Below are positions 40,732-49,585 of a stretch of 64,000 nt of DNA, in pieces. Numbering within the stretch: position 1 is the stretch's first letter; each line of letters starts with the position of its first letter. The notes beneath the pieces are model-generated. The model was not told the DNA's origin. It was given only the letters and a program-made list of their open reading frames with translations, and searched no databases. Source of the DNA: Desertimonas sp963786985 (GTDB taxonomy: Bacteria > Actinomycetota > Acidimicrobiia > Acidimicrobiales > Ilumatobacteraceae); contig CAWBBL010000027.1 in the NCBI GenBank assembly GCA_963786985.1, forward strand, positions 124,001 through 188,000, written 5' to 3'. A program made the translations under genes and the position numbers.

Positions 40732-42188
40732 GACACGTCCCGCCCCGACTGCTGGGGAGCGATCCCGGTGAGGTCTTCGAGGAAGCGTTCGGCCCAGCTG
40801 CGCACGTCGCTGCGGGCGACGGCGTCACGCAGCGCGGCCATCCGCCTGGTCCGTTCGGTGTGGTTCATCTCGATGGCGTGGACGATGGCGGCGCGCATCG
40901 CGTCGTCGTCGTGGGGGTTGACGAGAACGGCGTCGGTGAGCTGGTCGGCGGCGCCGGCGAACTCGGACAGCACGAGCACGCCATTGACGTCGCGCCGCGA
41001 CGCCACGAACTCCTTGGCCACCAGGTTCATCCCATCACGCAGGGGCGTCACGAGCATCACGTCGCCGGCGAGGTACAGGGCGACGAGATCCTCCAACGAC
41101 AGCGATCGATAGAGGTAGTGGAGCACCGGCTGGCCGATGCGGGCGTGCAAGCCGTTGATCTCACCGACAAGGCGTTCGATCTCGTGGCGCTCGTCCTGGT
41201 AGTGCTCGACCGCTTCGCGGGTCGGCGTGGCGACCTGGATCATCACGCACCGCTCGGCATCGAGCGTGCCGTCGTCGAGCAGCGAGAGGAACGCCCGCAT
41301 CCGGGCGCCGATCCCCTTGGTGTAGTCGAGACGGTCGACACCCAACAGCACCACCTCGGGGTTTCCGAGCCCCGATCGCACCGTCGCCGAGGCCCGGCGC
41401 ACGTTGCGCTCGGCAGCCAGCTCGCTGAACTCTTCGACGTCGATGGAGATCGGGTAGGCGCCGATCTTGACGTGCCGGCCGGTGGCCGTGGCCAGCACGG
41501 TCGGCTGATTCGGTTCGGCGACGGTGATCTCGCCCGCCGTCGGATCGGCCAAGAGGCCGAGCCGCTGGGCGATGAGGGCGAAGTTCTCGGCGCCCATCAA
41601 CCGTTGAAAGCCGACGAGGTCGGCGCCGAGGAGGCCTTCGATGATCTCGCTGCGCCACGGCAGGCGGGCGAACAGCTCCCACGGCGGGAACGGGATGTGC
41701 AGGAAGAACCCGATCGTGGCGTCCGGTCGGAGCTCGCGGACCATCTGCGGGACGAGCTGCAGCTGATAGTCATGGACCCAGATCACCGCGCCGGGTGGGG
41801 CGACCTCCGCCAGGCTGGCGGCGAAACGCTCGTTGACGGCGACGTAGGCGTCCCACTGTTGGGTCTTGAACGACGACTCTCGTACGGCGTCGTGGTACAG
41901 CGGCCACAACGAGTCGTTGGAAAAGCCCTCGTAGTAGTCGTCGTACTCGCTCGGCGACAAGCTGACCGGGTGGAGCTCGACGCCGTCGAGGGTGAACGGC
42001 GCGGCGTCATCGTCGACCACTCCGGTCCACCCCACCCAGGCTCCGCCGGCGCCACGCAGCATCGGCAACAGCGCTCTGACCAGCCCGCCCGGGCTCGGTG
42101 TCCAGGAGTCGTCGGCGGCGCGCATCACCGGCAGCCGGTTGGCGGCGACGACGAGCGGCCGCTGGGGCGTCACCGGCGTTGGCGTCAC
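40728..42188 (-). CDS. otsA: Trehalose-6-phosphate synthase
   Basis: 486 residues of GT20: ANRLPVMRAADDSWTPSPGG opens with the UDP/GDP-glucose loop, followed by VIWVHDYQLQLVPQM, LHIPFPPWELFARLPW, LGVDRLDYTKGIGARM and LVTPLRDGMNLVAKEFVA. All motifs of the active site are in place. Transfers glucose from NDP-glucose to glucose-6-phosphate. The GTG start overlaps the stop of the small membrane protein gene. Transcribed in the order membrane protein, otsA, otsB. Confidence 0.95.
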   Translation of the reverse strand: MTPTPVTPQRPLVVAANRLPVMRAADDSWTPSPGGLVRALLPMLRGAGGAWVGWTGVVDDDAAPFTLDGVELHPVSLSPSEYDDYYEGFSNDSLWPLYHDAVRESSFKTQQWDAYVAVNERFAASLAEVAPPGAVIWVHDYQLQLVPQMVRELRPDATIGFFLHIPFPPWELFARLPWRSEIIEGLLGADLVGFQRLMGAENFALIAQRLGLLADPTAGEITVAEPNQPTVLATATGRHVKIGAYPISIDVEEFSELAAERNVRRASATVRSGLGNPEVVLLGVDRLDYTKGIGARMRAFLSLLDDGTLDAERCVMIQVATPTREAVEHYQDERHEIERLVGEINGLHARIGQPVLHYLYRSLSLEDLVALYLAGDVMLVTPLRDGMNLVAKEFVASRRDVNGVLVLSEFAGAADQLTDAVLVNPHDDDAMRAAIVHAIEMNHTERTRRMAALRDAVARSDVRSWAERFLEDLTGIAPQQSGRDVS

Positions 42189-42592
42189 CTGACCAGGTCG
42201 GCGATGTCGGTGGCCGCGAGGACGGCGAGGAGCACGAGCACGGATCCGCCGAGGGCTGCGTACCACCAGCGCTTGGGATGGTCGGCGCGGAAGAAACGTC
42301 GCAGGCTGAGCACGATGCAGACCATCGCCACGACGTTCACGGCGAGTCCGATCGCCGGGCCGACCCCCTTGGCGATCCCCAGGGCCGGGAGGACGAACGG
42401 GAAGACGATGTACATCAGCAGGCAGCGCACGGTGGCGACGAGCATCGATGTCTGGAACGCCTTGCGCGCCCCCTCGGCGGTTCCTGCCGGAGCGTCGACG
42501 GGCAGACGCAGCAGGCGCCGCATCACCCGGTCGGCCGGTGATCGCTGGGGGACGGCGATGGCGAGGTCGGGCGGTGCGGCGGTCAGCGACAT
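42185..42592 (-). CDS. Small actinobacterial membrane protein preceding otsA
   Basis: 135 residues with three hydrophobic segments (CLLMYIVFPFVLPALGIAKG, IGLAVNVVAMVCIVLSLRRF, YAALGGSVLVLLAVLAAT) and a short N-terminal tail. No domain is recognised; similar small membrane proteins are often found beside trehalose or cell-envelope genes. The ATG is nine bases after TAGCGT. Overlapping start and stop with otsA imply that trehalose synthesis is co-expressed with it. Confidence 0.75.
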   Translation of the reverse strand: MSLTAAPPDLAIAVPQRSPADRVMRRLLRLPVDAPAGTAEGARKAFQTSMLVATVRCLLMYIVFPFVLPALGIAKGVGPAIGLAVNVVAMVCIVLSLRRFFRADHPKRWWYAALGGSVLVLLAVLAATDIADLVR

Positions 42593-42604
42593 GGTGTCCC
42601 TACG

Positions 42605-43276
42605 CTAGGCGTCGCACCCGACAAGGCGCATCACCTCGTTCGGATGATCGGCGATCGACCATGCTCCGGCGGAATCCAGCTCCTCACGCGATCCGTAACC
42701 CCACAGCACGCCGATCGTGTCGATGCCGTGGGCTGCCGCGCCTTCGACGTCGTACCGGCGGTCGCCGATCATGACGATCTCGTCACCCCCGACGAGCCCG
42801 AGACGATCGAGCACGGAGCCGATGACGTCGGCTTTGGTGTGCAGCACATAGTCGTCGCTCGCCGCCCCGATCACCTTGAACCGGTCGCTCAGGCCGAAGT
42901 GCTCGATGACCCGCCGCGCCGAGGTCTCCGGCTTCGACGTGGCCAGGCACAAGGTGCGGCCGCATTCGGTGAGTTCGTCGAGCAGTTCGCCGACTCCGTC
43001 GTACATCGTCGTGTCGAACAATCCGGTGTCCTCGTAGACGGCCCGATAGGCGATCGTCACCTCGTCGACGCGATCGGCCGGCACCCCGATGTCGGGCAGC
43101 CCGGTCGTGAACGGCGGACCGATCGCCGTCCGTAGCAGGTCGTCATTCGGTACCGGCAGCCCGACCTCGGCCAGCGCCAGCTTCAGTGTTCCGCAGATGC
43201 CCGGCTCGGAGTGCGAGATCGTGCCGTCGAGGTCGAACAGCACGACGTCGCGCCGCCGACCCGTTGTTCGTATCAC
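42605..43276 (-). CDS. HAD-family phosphatase, phosphoglycolate-phosphatase-like
   Basis: 223 residues. HAD motif 1 VVLFDLDGTISHSEPGICG with the nucleophile Asp, motif 2 LATSKPETSARRVIEHFG, motif 3 Lys in HTKADVIGSVLDRLGL and motif 4 VMIGDRRYDVEGAAAHGI. This pattern fits Gph or PpaX-like enzymes of the HAD subclass IA. Its substrate cannot be told. The gene starts at GTG 43276, just upstream of which lies CACGAT, a possible weak -10 box. Not obviously linked to the enolase-superfamily gene further on. Confidence 0.85.
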   Translation of the reverse strand: MIRTTGRRRDVVLFDLDGTISHSEPGICGTLKLALAEVGLPVPNDDLLRTAIGPPFTTGLPDIGVPADRVDEVTIAYRAVYEDTGLFDTTMYDGVGELLDELTECGRTLCLATSKPETSARRVIEHFGLSDRFKVIGAASDDYVLHTKADVIGSVLDRLGLVGGDEIVMIGDRRYDVEGAAAHGIDTIGVLWGYGSREELDSAGAWSIADHPNEVMRLVGCDA

Positions 43277-43370
43277 CGTTCCATCGTGCCAGCCGATCGC
43301 CGCGTTCGGACGGCCGGTTGCGATTGGCGAGCCAGGCGCGCGGCTCTCCGCACGCTCCGCTCACCACCCA

Positions 43371-44498
43371 TCAGGGGTGCAGCCAGCGCGCCGACGTGGT
43401 GGTCTCGGCGAGCATGTCGGGCAGCGGTTCGACGCCCAGGCCGGGGCCGGACGGCAAGGCGACGTATCCATCGGGATCGAGCACGAAGGGCGTCGTCAGG
43501 TCGCGTTCCCAGTAGCGATCCGACGCCGAGGTGTCGCCGGGCAGCGTGAATCCGGGCATCGCCGCGAGGGAGACATTGGCGGCGCGACCGAGTCCGGTCT
43601 CCAGCATCCCTCCGCACCACACCGGTACACCGTGGACCTGGCACATGTCGTGGACCCGCGTGGCCTCGATGTAGCCCCCCACTCTCCCGGCCTTGATGTT
43701 GACGATCGAGCAGGCGCCGAGGGCGATGGCGTCGGCGGCGGACTTCGCCGAGGTGATCGACTCATCGAGGCAGATCGGCGTGCGCATCCGCGTGGCGAGC
43801 AACGAGTGGTGGCGCAGGTCGCCGGCGGCCAGCGGTTGCTCGACAAGCAGGAGTCCGAAGGCGTCGAGCTCGGCGAGGTGGTCGGCGTCGTCGAGCGTGT
43901 AGGCCGCGTTGGCGTCGACCTGGAGCACGAGGTCGTCGCCGAACCGTTCGCGGACCGCGGCGACACGATCGACGTCGAGGCCCGGCTCGATCTTCAACTT
44001 GATCCGCAGGTAGCCGTCGTCGAGATACCCGGCGACCTGTTCGAGCAGCTCCGCGACATCGTCGGTGATCCCGACGGACACCCCGGCGGGCACCCGGTCG
44101 GTGACCGCGCCGAAGTACTCGGCGAACGACCGGCCGGCGGCGCGCAGCTCGGCATCGAGCACCGCCATCTCCAGCGCCGCCTTGGCCATCGGATGTCCTT
44201 CGAAGACTTCCAGCAGCGCGCCGACGTTCTCGGCCTCGACGTCGCCGCGGTCGAACAGTCGCGGGGCGAAGAAGTGGGTGATGACGTGTTCGGCGCCGTC
44301 GACGTATTCGGGCGAGTACCGCGGCTCGGCCCCCGCCACGCACTCGCCCCAGCCGACCACCGTCGACCCGTCGACGGTGCCCTCGGCCCGCACGAGGAGA
44401 ACGTCTCGATCACGTTCCGTGCCGAATGACGTGCGGAACGGGGTGCGCAGCGGCATCGCCACGCGGATCAGCTCGATGCCGGTGAGTCGCACGATCAA
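43371..44498 (-). CDS. Enolase-superfamily enzyme, o-succinylbenzoate synthase / N-acylamino acid racemase type
   Basis: 375 residues. Catalytic pieces are the KxK motif in LRIKLKIEPG, the metal ligands in QVDANAAY and EQPLAAGDL, CLDESITSAK and the partner lysine in VNIKAGRVGG, then WCGGMLETGLGRAAN. This matches MenC/NAAAR. It could make o-succinylbenzoate for menaquinone or racemise an N-acylamino acid. Start choice is uncertain: TTG 44498 overlaps the xdh-like stop codon (TTGA), GTG 44492 is next. Directly behind the solitary hydroxylase large subunit on the same strand, which suggests a joint catabolic task. Confidence 0.85.
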   Translation of the reverse strand: MIVRLTGIELIRVAMPLRTPFRTSFGTERDRDVLLVRAEGTVDGSTVVGWGECVAGAEPRYSPEYVDGAEHVITHFFAPRLFDRGDVEAENVGALLEVFEGHPMAKAALEMAVLDAELRAAGRSFAEYFGAVTDRVPAGVSVGITDDVAELLEQVAGYLDDGYLRIKLKIEPGLDVDRVAAVRERFGDDLVLQVDANAAYTLDDADHLAELDAFGLLLVEQPLAAGDLRHHSLLATRMRTPICLDESITSAKSAADAIALGACSIVNIKAGRVGGYIEATRVHDMCQVHGVPVWCGGMLETGLGRAANVSLAAMPGFTLPGDTSASDRYWERDLTTPFVLDPDGYVALPSGPGLGVEPLPDMLAETTTSARWLHP

Positions 44499-46795
44499 CC
44501 GTTCCCAGCGTCGCGGATTGCTCGCCACACACGTTCGGGTGTCGCCGGCATGTCGAGATGGCGTACACCGAGGTGGGCGAGGGCGTCGACGACCGCCGAT
44601 TGCACGGCGGGCGTCGATCCGATCGTCCCCGACTCGCCGACGCCCTTGGCCCCGAGCGGGTTGACTGGCGTCGGTGTCTCCATCGACACCAGCTCGAAAC
44701 TCGGCAGCTCGGCCGCGCTGATCATCGCGTAGTCGGCCAAGTTCGACGTGATCGGGTTGCCGTCCTCGTCGTAGCGGACTTCCTCCATCAACGCTTGGGC
44801 CGCGCCCGAGGCGATGCCGCCGTGCAGCTGGCCCTCGACGAGCAGCGGATTGACGATGCGCCCGGCGTCATCGCACGCCACGTGACGGACGAGCCGGACG
44901 TGTCCGGTGTCGGCGTCGACCTCGACGACGGCGACGTGGGCGCCGAACGGGAACGTCGGCACCGTGAAGTCGAACGTCGTCGTCGCCGCCAGTTGGGTGC
45001 CGGCGTCGAGCGAGGTGCTGGCGACGTCTGCCCAGGTGAGGCTGACGGCGGGCGTGCCGGCAACGTGGAAGCTGCCCCGCTCGGTGTCGAGCACGACATC
45101 GGCGACATCGGCCTCGAGGCGGCCGGCGGCGACGTGGCGAGCGACGTCGACGAGCTCGACGGCGGCAGCGCTGACCGCCGCCCCGCCCATCTGCAGCGAG
45201 CGTGACCCGAGGGTTCCACCTCCGGTGGACACGACGTCAGTGTCCCCCCAGACGACACGGATCGCCGCCAGCGGCAGTCCAGTGTGCTCCGAAGCGATCA
45301 TCGCCCAGGCCGTCTCGTGCCCCTGGCCGTGCGGAGATGTTCCGGTGAAGACGGTTGCTGAGCCGTCGGCGGAGACCTCGATCGTCGCCGTCTCGTTGCC
45401 CGGGATGCTGTTGGTGATCTCCACGTAGACGCTGACGCCGATGCCCATCAGGCTGCGGTCGCCAGCCTCGCGGCGACGGCGCTGCTCGGCGCGCAGCTCG
45501 TCGTAGCCGGCGGCTCCGAGCACCCGGTCGAGCGCTCCGGCGTAGTCGCCGACGTCATAGGTCTGGCCGATCGATGTGGAGTGCGGATCGAGGAACGGAG
45601 CGATGAGGTTGAGCCGGCGGATCTCGGCCGGATCTCGGCCCAGCTCTGTCGCGAACAGATCGATGGCCCGCTCGATCGCCGCCGTGGCCTCCGGCCGACC
45701 AGCCCCGCGAAAGGCGACGATCGGTGGTGTGTTGGTGAGCACGGAACGCGCCCGACACTCGATGTTGGCGATGTCGTAGACGCCCGACGCCATCGGGCGG
45801 GTCATCACCGCCGGGAGCACGGCGCCGACTTCGGCGGAGGCACCGCTCTCCTGCACGATGTCGAGCTGGTAGTGGGTGACGCGACCATCCCGAGTGCCGC
45901 CGATTTTCACGTCGTGGATCTGGGCGCGTCCGTGGCCGAGACTCGTCATCGACTCGCTGCGCGTCTCCGTCCACGTGACCGGCCGGCCGAGCTCCTTGGC
46001 CAACCGACCGAGTAGCAGCTCTTCGGGATACGGCGTGATCTTGGCGCCGAACCCGCCGCCGACGTCGGGGGTGACGACCCGCACCGCCGACGCCTCGAGG
46101 CCGCTGACCTGGGCGATGAAGTCGCGGGCACCGTGGGCGTGCTGCGTCGACATCCATACGACCAGGCGATCGTCGATCCACGCGGCGGCCGCTGAACGAC
46201 CTTCCAGGGGGCACGGTGCCATCCGTTGGTTGACGAAGTGGCCGGCGACGACAACCTCGCAATCGGCGAAGAAGTCATCGCTGTTGGTCAGCCCGGGCAT
46301 CTTCATCGCCGTGCTGTCGAGCACCACGTTGCCGGCGACGGTTTCGAACAGCAGCGTGTCGCCGTCGATGGCGGTGAGCGGGTCGACGTACCCGTCGAGG
46401 ACCTCGTAGTCGACGATCACCGCATCTGCGGCATCCGCCGCGGTGGCCGCGGTGGTGGCGACGATGGCCGCGATCGGCTCGCCCACGAACCGGACTCGGT
46501 CGGTGGCGAGCAGCGAACGGGCGACGGTCGGGTTGAAGCGAGCCGGCACCGGCTCGAGGCCGAGATCGGCGGCGGTGTAGACGGCGATGACACCCGGCAT
46601 CGACTTCGCCTCGTCGACGTCGATCGCCGTGATCGTGCCGTGGGCGACCGCCGACCGGACGTAATGAACGACCGCCGCGCCAGCGAACGGCACGTCCCCG
46701 TCGATCCGCAGATCGTCGACGTACCTGCCGCCTGTGGTGATGAACCGGGGGTCTTCCACACGAAGTACCCGGGTACCGAGGATGCTGCCGACCAC
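44495..46795 (-). CDS. Solitary molybdenum hydroxylase large subunit (xanthine dehydrogenase family)
   Basis: 766 residues with the complete molybdopterin large-subunit build: GTRVLRVEDPRFITTGGRYV, VGGGFGAKITPYPEELLLGR, GHGRAQIHDVKIGG, the active-site loop VAFRGAGRPEATAAIERAI and the catalytic Glu in KGVGESGTIGSTP. AFRGAGR differs by one residue from the AYRGAGR form II signature. No FAD or Fe-S subunit lies next to it, so it must borrow those of the coxSM genes at 34.5-38.4 kb or ones elsewhere. GTG 46795 is preceded by AAGGAG. The following enolase-superfamily gene overlaps it by four bases. Confidence 0.92.
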   Translation of the reverse strand: MVGSILGTRVLRVEDPRFITTGGRYVDDLRIDGDVPFAGAAVVHYVRSAVAHGTITAIDVDEAKSMPGVIAVYTAADLGLEPVPARFNPTVARSLLATDRVRFVGEPIAAIVATTAATAADAADAVIVDYEVLDGYVDPLTAIDGDTLLFETVAGNVVLDSTAMKMPGLTNSDDFFADCEVVVAGHFVNQRMAPCPLEGRSAAAAWIDDRLVVWMSTQHAHGARDFIAQVSGLEASAVRVVTPDVGGGFGAKITPYPEELLLGRLAKELGRPVTWTETRSESMTSLGHGRAQIHDVKIGGTRDGRVTHYQLDIVQESGASAEVGAVLPAVMTRPMASGVYDIANIECRARSVLTNTPPIVAFRGAGRPEATAAIERAIDLFATELGRDPAEIRRLNLIAPFLDPHSTSIGQTYDVGDYAGALDRVLGAAGYDELRAEQRRRREAGDRSLMGIGVSVYVEITNSIPGNETATIEVSADGSATVFTGTSPHGQGHETAWAMIASEHTGLPLAAIRVVWGDTDVVSTGGGTLGSRSLQMGGAAVSAAAVELVDVARHVAAGRLEADVADVVLDTERGSFHVAGTPAVSLTWADVASTSLDAGTQLAATTTFDFTVPTFPFGAHVAVVEVDADTGHVRLVRHVACDDAGRIVNPLLVEGQLHGGIASGAAQALMEEVRYDEDGNPITSNLADYAMISAAELPSFELVSMETPTPVNPLGAKGVGESGTIGSTPAVQSAVVDALAHLGVRHLDMPATPERVWRAIRDAGNG

Positions 46796-46879
46796 TTGTT
46801 GCTCCTTGTCCGTCCGGCCGGACTGTAGGACACGGTCCGGGACCTGCTCGACGTCCGCCGCGCATGCCATCCTGGGGGC

Positions 46880-47215
46880 GTGGCGTGGTTGGTCAGCGAA
46901 GCACGGGTCCTCGCCTCCGCAGAAGTCACCGGCCGTGGAGCAGATCGGCGGCGCGGCCTACGCGGCCGTGACGGTATCGACGGGGCGCTGGTCATTCCGT
47001 CGTGCCGCTGGGTGCACACGTTCGGGATGCGCTTCGCCATCGACGTCGCCTTCGTCGACGACGGTGGCGTCGTGATCAAGATCGTGCGCATGCGCCCGGG
47101 ACGGATGGGTGCGCCGGTCAAGCACGGCAACTGGGTCATCGAGGCCTCGACCGGGGCGTTCGAGCGATGGGGTCTGTCGGTCGGCGACGTCGTCGAGGTG
47201 CGCGACGGCGACTAG
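46880..47215 (+). CDS. DUF192-family protein
   Basis: 111 residues. The DUF192 fold is recognised from SCRWVHTFGMRFAIDVAFVD, VIKIVRMRPGRMGAP and the C-terminal EASTGAFERWGLSVGDVVEV. Function unknown; members are often exported or found in small operons, but no signal sequence is visible here. GTG 46880 was used as the only start ahead of the conserved part. It overlaps no neighbour but the rsmI gene starts 13 bases after it on the same strand. Confidence 0.8.
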   Translation: MAWLVSEARVLASAEVTGRGADRRRGLRGRDGIDGALVIPSCRWVHTFGMRFAIDVAFVDDGGVVIKIVRMRPGRMGAPVKHGNWVIEASTGAFERWGLSVGDVVEVRDGD

Positions 47216-47228
47216 TCCAAAGCGTTCT

Positions 47229-48056
47229 GTGGCGCAGCTCACGCTGGTCTCGACGCCGATCGGCAACCTGGGCGATCTGGCACCGAGGGCCATCGAGGCG
47301 CTGGCGTCGGCGGCGCTGATCTGCTGCGAGGACACGCGACGCACCGGTCGCCTGTTGCAGGCGGCAGGGGTGACCGCGAAGCGGATGGCGGTGTGCAACG
47401 AGCACACCGAACGACGCTGCGTCGACGCGGTCCTCGAGGTGCTCGGAGACGGAGGGAGCGTCGCCCTGGTGACGGATGCCGGAACACCTGGCATCAGCGA
47501 CCCGGGCGCGGTGCTGGTCCGCGCCGTGCTCGATGCCGGCCACGAGGTGTCGACGGTGCCCGGACCGGTCGCCCTGATCGCCGCCCTGGTGAGCAGTGGC
47601 CTGCCGACGTCGCGTTTCGTCTTCGAGGGGTTCCTGCCGCGCAGCGGCCCGGACCGTCGGACACGACTGGCGCAGATCGCCGGCGAACCGCGAACCATCG
47701 TGCTCTACGAGGCGCCGCACCGCGTCGTTCGCACGATCGCCGATCTCACCGAAGCGTGCGGGCCAGATCGGGCCGTCGCCGTCGCCCGCGAGCTGACCAA
47801 GCTCTACGAGACGGTCGTCCGCGGCACGCTCGGCGGGGTCGAGCTCGGTGATCCGCGAGGTGAGTACGTGATCGTGCTCGGCGGGGCGCCTGCCGTCACT
47901 GCCGAGGTCGGCGACGACGCGATCGCCGCAGCCGTCGACGACGAGATGGCCGGTGGTGCCTCGACACGCGATGCGGCTGCCCGAGTCGCGTCGACGCTCG
48001 GTGTTCCCCGGCGACGCGCCTACGACATCGCCATCGCCCGGCCCAAGCCCCCCTGA
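47229..48056 (+). CDS. rsmI: 16S rRNA (cytidine-1402-2'-O)-methyltransferase
   Basis: 275 residues, tetrapyrrole-methylase-fold methyltransferase. The start LVSTPIGNLGDLAPRAIEAL, ICCEDTRRTGRLLQAAGV, VTDAGTPGISDPGAVLVRA and RTIVLYEAPHRVVRTIADL all are signatures of RsmI. Methylates the 2'-OH of C1402 in the ribosomal P-site region. GTG 47229 is the family start, 13 bases after the DUF192 stop. Followed by an inverted-repeat hairpin before the next gene. Confidence 0.95.
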   Translation: MAQLTLVSTPIGNLGDLAPRAIEALASAALICCEDTRRTGRLLQAAGVTAKRMAVCNEHTERRCVDAVLEVLGDGGSVALVTDAGTPGISDPGAVLVRAVLDAGHEVSTVPGPVALIAALVSSGLPTSRFVFEGFLPRSGPDRRTRLAQIAGEPRTIVLYEAPHRVVRTIADLTEACGPDRAVAVARELTKLYETVVRGTLGGVELGDPRGEYVIVLGGAPAVTAEVGDDAIAAAVDDEMAGGASTRDAAARVASTLGVPRRRAYDIAIARPKPP

Positions 48057-48060
48057 CCCC

Positions 48061-48123
48061 ACCCGAGTGTTTCCGGCGACCCGAGTGCTAGCGGCGCGAC
48101 GGTGCGTCCGCAAACACTCGGGT
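48061..48123. terminator. Inverted-repeat hairpin (AGTGTTTGCGG family) after rsmI
   Basis: Perfect 12-bp arms ACCCGAGTGTTT (48061-48072) and AAACACTCGGGT (48112-48123), with an additional internal CCCGAGTG. Starts five bases after the rsmI stop. Relative of the element at 39883-39959; no T-run. Confidence 0.7.
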
Positions 48124-48131
48124 AGGGCTCG

Positions 48132-48941
48132 ATGGGCTACAACACAGAGGTGAGCGAATACGTGTCGATGGCGTCGAGCGGACCGAGCGCCGCGTTCTTC
48201 GACCTCGACCGCACGCTGATCTCGGGCTCGTCGGCGTTCGTGTTCGCCACCGCGGCGCGCCGCGCCGGTCTGCTGGGGACCCGACAGCTCGCTCGCGACG
48301 GGATGTCGGCGTTGACCTTCAAGCTGCGCGGCGCCAGCGACGACAAGTCGGCGGCCGTCCGTGACCGGATCCTCGGGGCCGTCGCCGGAATCCGCCAGGA
48401 CGACCTGGTCGCCCTCAACGCCGAGGTGTTGCCGCGCCTGCTCGACAAGATCCGCCCCGAGGCCCGACGGCTGCTCGACCTCCATCGCCACGCCGGTCGG
48501 GCGACGTACATCGTGTCAGCGTCGCCGGTCGAGATCGTCGAGCCGCTGGCGGCGACACTCGGCATGACCGGTGGCATCGGCACACGCAGCGTCGTCGTCG
48601 ACGGCGTCTACACCGGCGAGCTGGCCGGGCCGTTCTGCTACGGCCCGGGCAAGGTCGAAGCGATCGCCGAGGTCGCCCGGTGGGACGGCCTCGACCTGGC
48701 CCAGTGCTACGCCTACAGCGACTCGGCGAGCGACCTGCCGATGCTCGAGGCGGTCGGCCACCCGGTCGCCGTCAACCCCGACAGCACCCTGGAACGCCAC
48801 GCCCGCCGCGGCGGCTGGCCGATCGTTCATTTCAGCCAGCGCACGAGGGCGATGATCCGGAGGGCGGCGGCGGGTGTGGCGGCGACGGCCCTCACCGCCG
48901 CCGGGTTCGCCGGCGGCGTGCGCTACGCCTCACGCGGCTGA
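48132..48941 (+). CDS. HAD-IB family phosphatase (SerB-like) with C-terminal membrane segment
   Basis: 269 residues. Motif 1 AAFFDLDRTLISGSSAFVFA has the two catalytic Asp; then IVSASPVEIVEPLAATLGM and motif 4 CYAYSDSASDLPMLEAVGHP. The C-terminus ends with a hydrophobic piece (RRAAAGVAATALTAAGFAGG). Proteins of this build are phosphatases related to SerB, CicA and phospholipid biosynthesis; the target is not known. ATG 48132 is used; GTG 48150 and ATG 48168 are alternatives that would trim a short lead. Placed behind rsmI, without overlap. Confidence 0.85.
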   Translation: MGYNTEVSEYVSMASSGPSAAFFDLDRTLISGSSAFVFATAARRAGLLGTRQLARDGMSALTFKLRGASDDKSAAVRDRILGAVAGIRQDDLVALNAEVLPRLLDKIRPEARRLLDLHRHAGRATYIVSASPVEIVEPLAATLGMTGGIGTRSVVVDGVYTGELAGPFCYGPGKVEAIAEVARWDGLDLAQCYAYSDSASDLPMLEAVGHPVAVNPDSTLERHARRGGWPIVHFSQRTRAMIRRAAAGVAATALTAAGFAGGVRYASRG

Positions 48942-48992
48942 GCGGCGACACCTCGAACACTTCGACGTGGCGGGTTGTTGGCGGGAGTATTG

Positions 48993-49010
48993 CGATATAT
49001 CGTTATGTAT
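48993..49010. promoter_or_regulatory. AT-rich dyad upstream of padR-like gene (operator candidate)
   Basis: CGATATATCG (48993-49002) is a 10-bp palindrome in an otherwise AT-rich stretch that continues as TTATGTATCACG. TATGTAT (49004-49010) may serve as the -10 box. PadR-family regulators commonly bind such ATAT-centred dyads upstream of their own genes. Confidence 0.5.
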
Positions 49011-49038
49011 CACGATGAACCACGAGAAGGACACCCAC

Positions 49039-49572
49039 ATGCGTACTGACCACCACGAACGGCACCGCCACTGGGACGGCCACGGTCGCGGCCGGGGCTT
49101 CGGCCCTCGCGGTCGACGCCGCCAGCGCGGCGACATCCGCACGGCGCTGCTCGCCATCCTCGCCGAGGGTCCCGGCCACGGCTACGACCTGATCAGCCGG
49201 CTGGAGGACAAGAGCGGCGGGTCGTGGCGCCCGAGCGCTGGTTCGGTGTACCCGACCCTGCAGCAACTCGAAGACGAGGGCTTGGCGACATCGGCGGAGA
49301 CCGAAGGCAAGCGCGTCTACACGATCACCGACGCCGGCGCCGAAGAGGCCACCAGGCGAGTGGCCGAAGCCGGCGCCGAGCCGTGGGCGGTGGGGTCCGA
49401 GGGCGTGCACCCGGGCCACCTGTTCCGCTCGATCGGCGCCCTCGGGATGGCGGCGCGCCAGGTCGTCCAAGCCGGCACTCCGGAACAGCTCGCCAAGGTC
49501 GTCACCATCGTCGACAACGCCCGTCGCGACGTCTACCGCCTGCTCGCCGACGAGCCGACCGACACCGCCTGA
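49039..49572 (+). CDS. PadR-family regulator with His-rich N-terminus
   Basis: 177 residues. After a positively charged, His-rich lead (DHHERHRHWDGHGRGRGFG) there is the PadR winged helix (RTALLAILAEGPGHGYDLIS, GSVYPTLQQLEDEGLATSAE, KRVYTITDAGAEEATRRVAE). The lead may bind a metal or help bind DNA. ATG 49039 has AAGGA seven bases upstream; ATG 49015 would add eight residues. A palindrome lies in the promoter region, so autoregulation is likely. Regulated target is not clear; it stands alone before metG. Confidence 0.88.
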   Translation: MRTDHHERHRHWDGHGRGRGFGPRGRRRQRGDIRTALLAILAEGPGHGYDLISRLEDKSGGSWRPSAGSVYPTLQQLEDEGLATSAETEGKRVYTITDAGAEEATRRVAEAGAEPWAVGSEGVHPGHLFRSIGALGMAARQVVQAGTPEQLAKVVTIVDNARRDVYRLLADEPTDTA

Positions 49573-49585
49573 CCCGTCGCAACGA

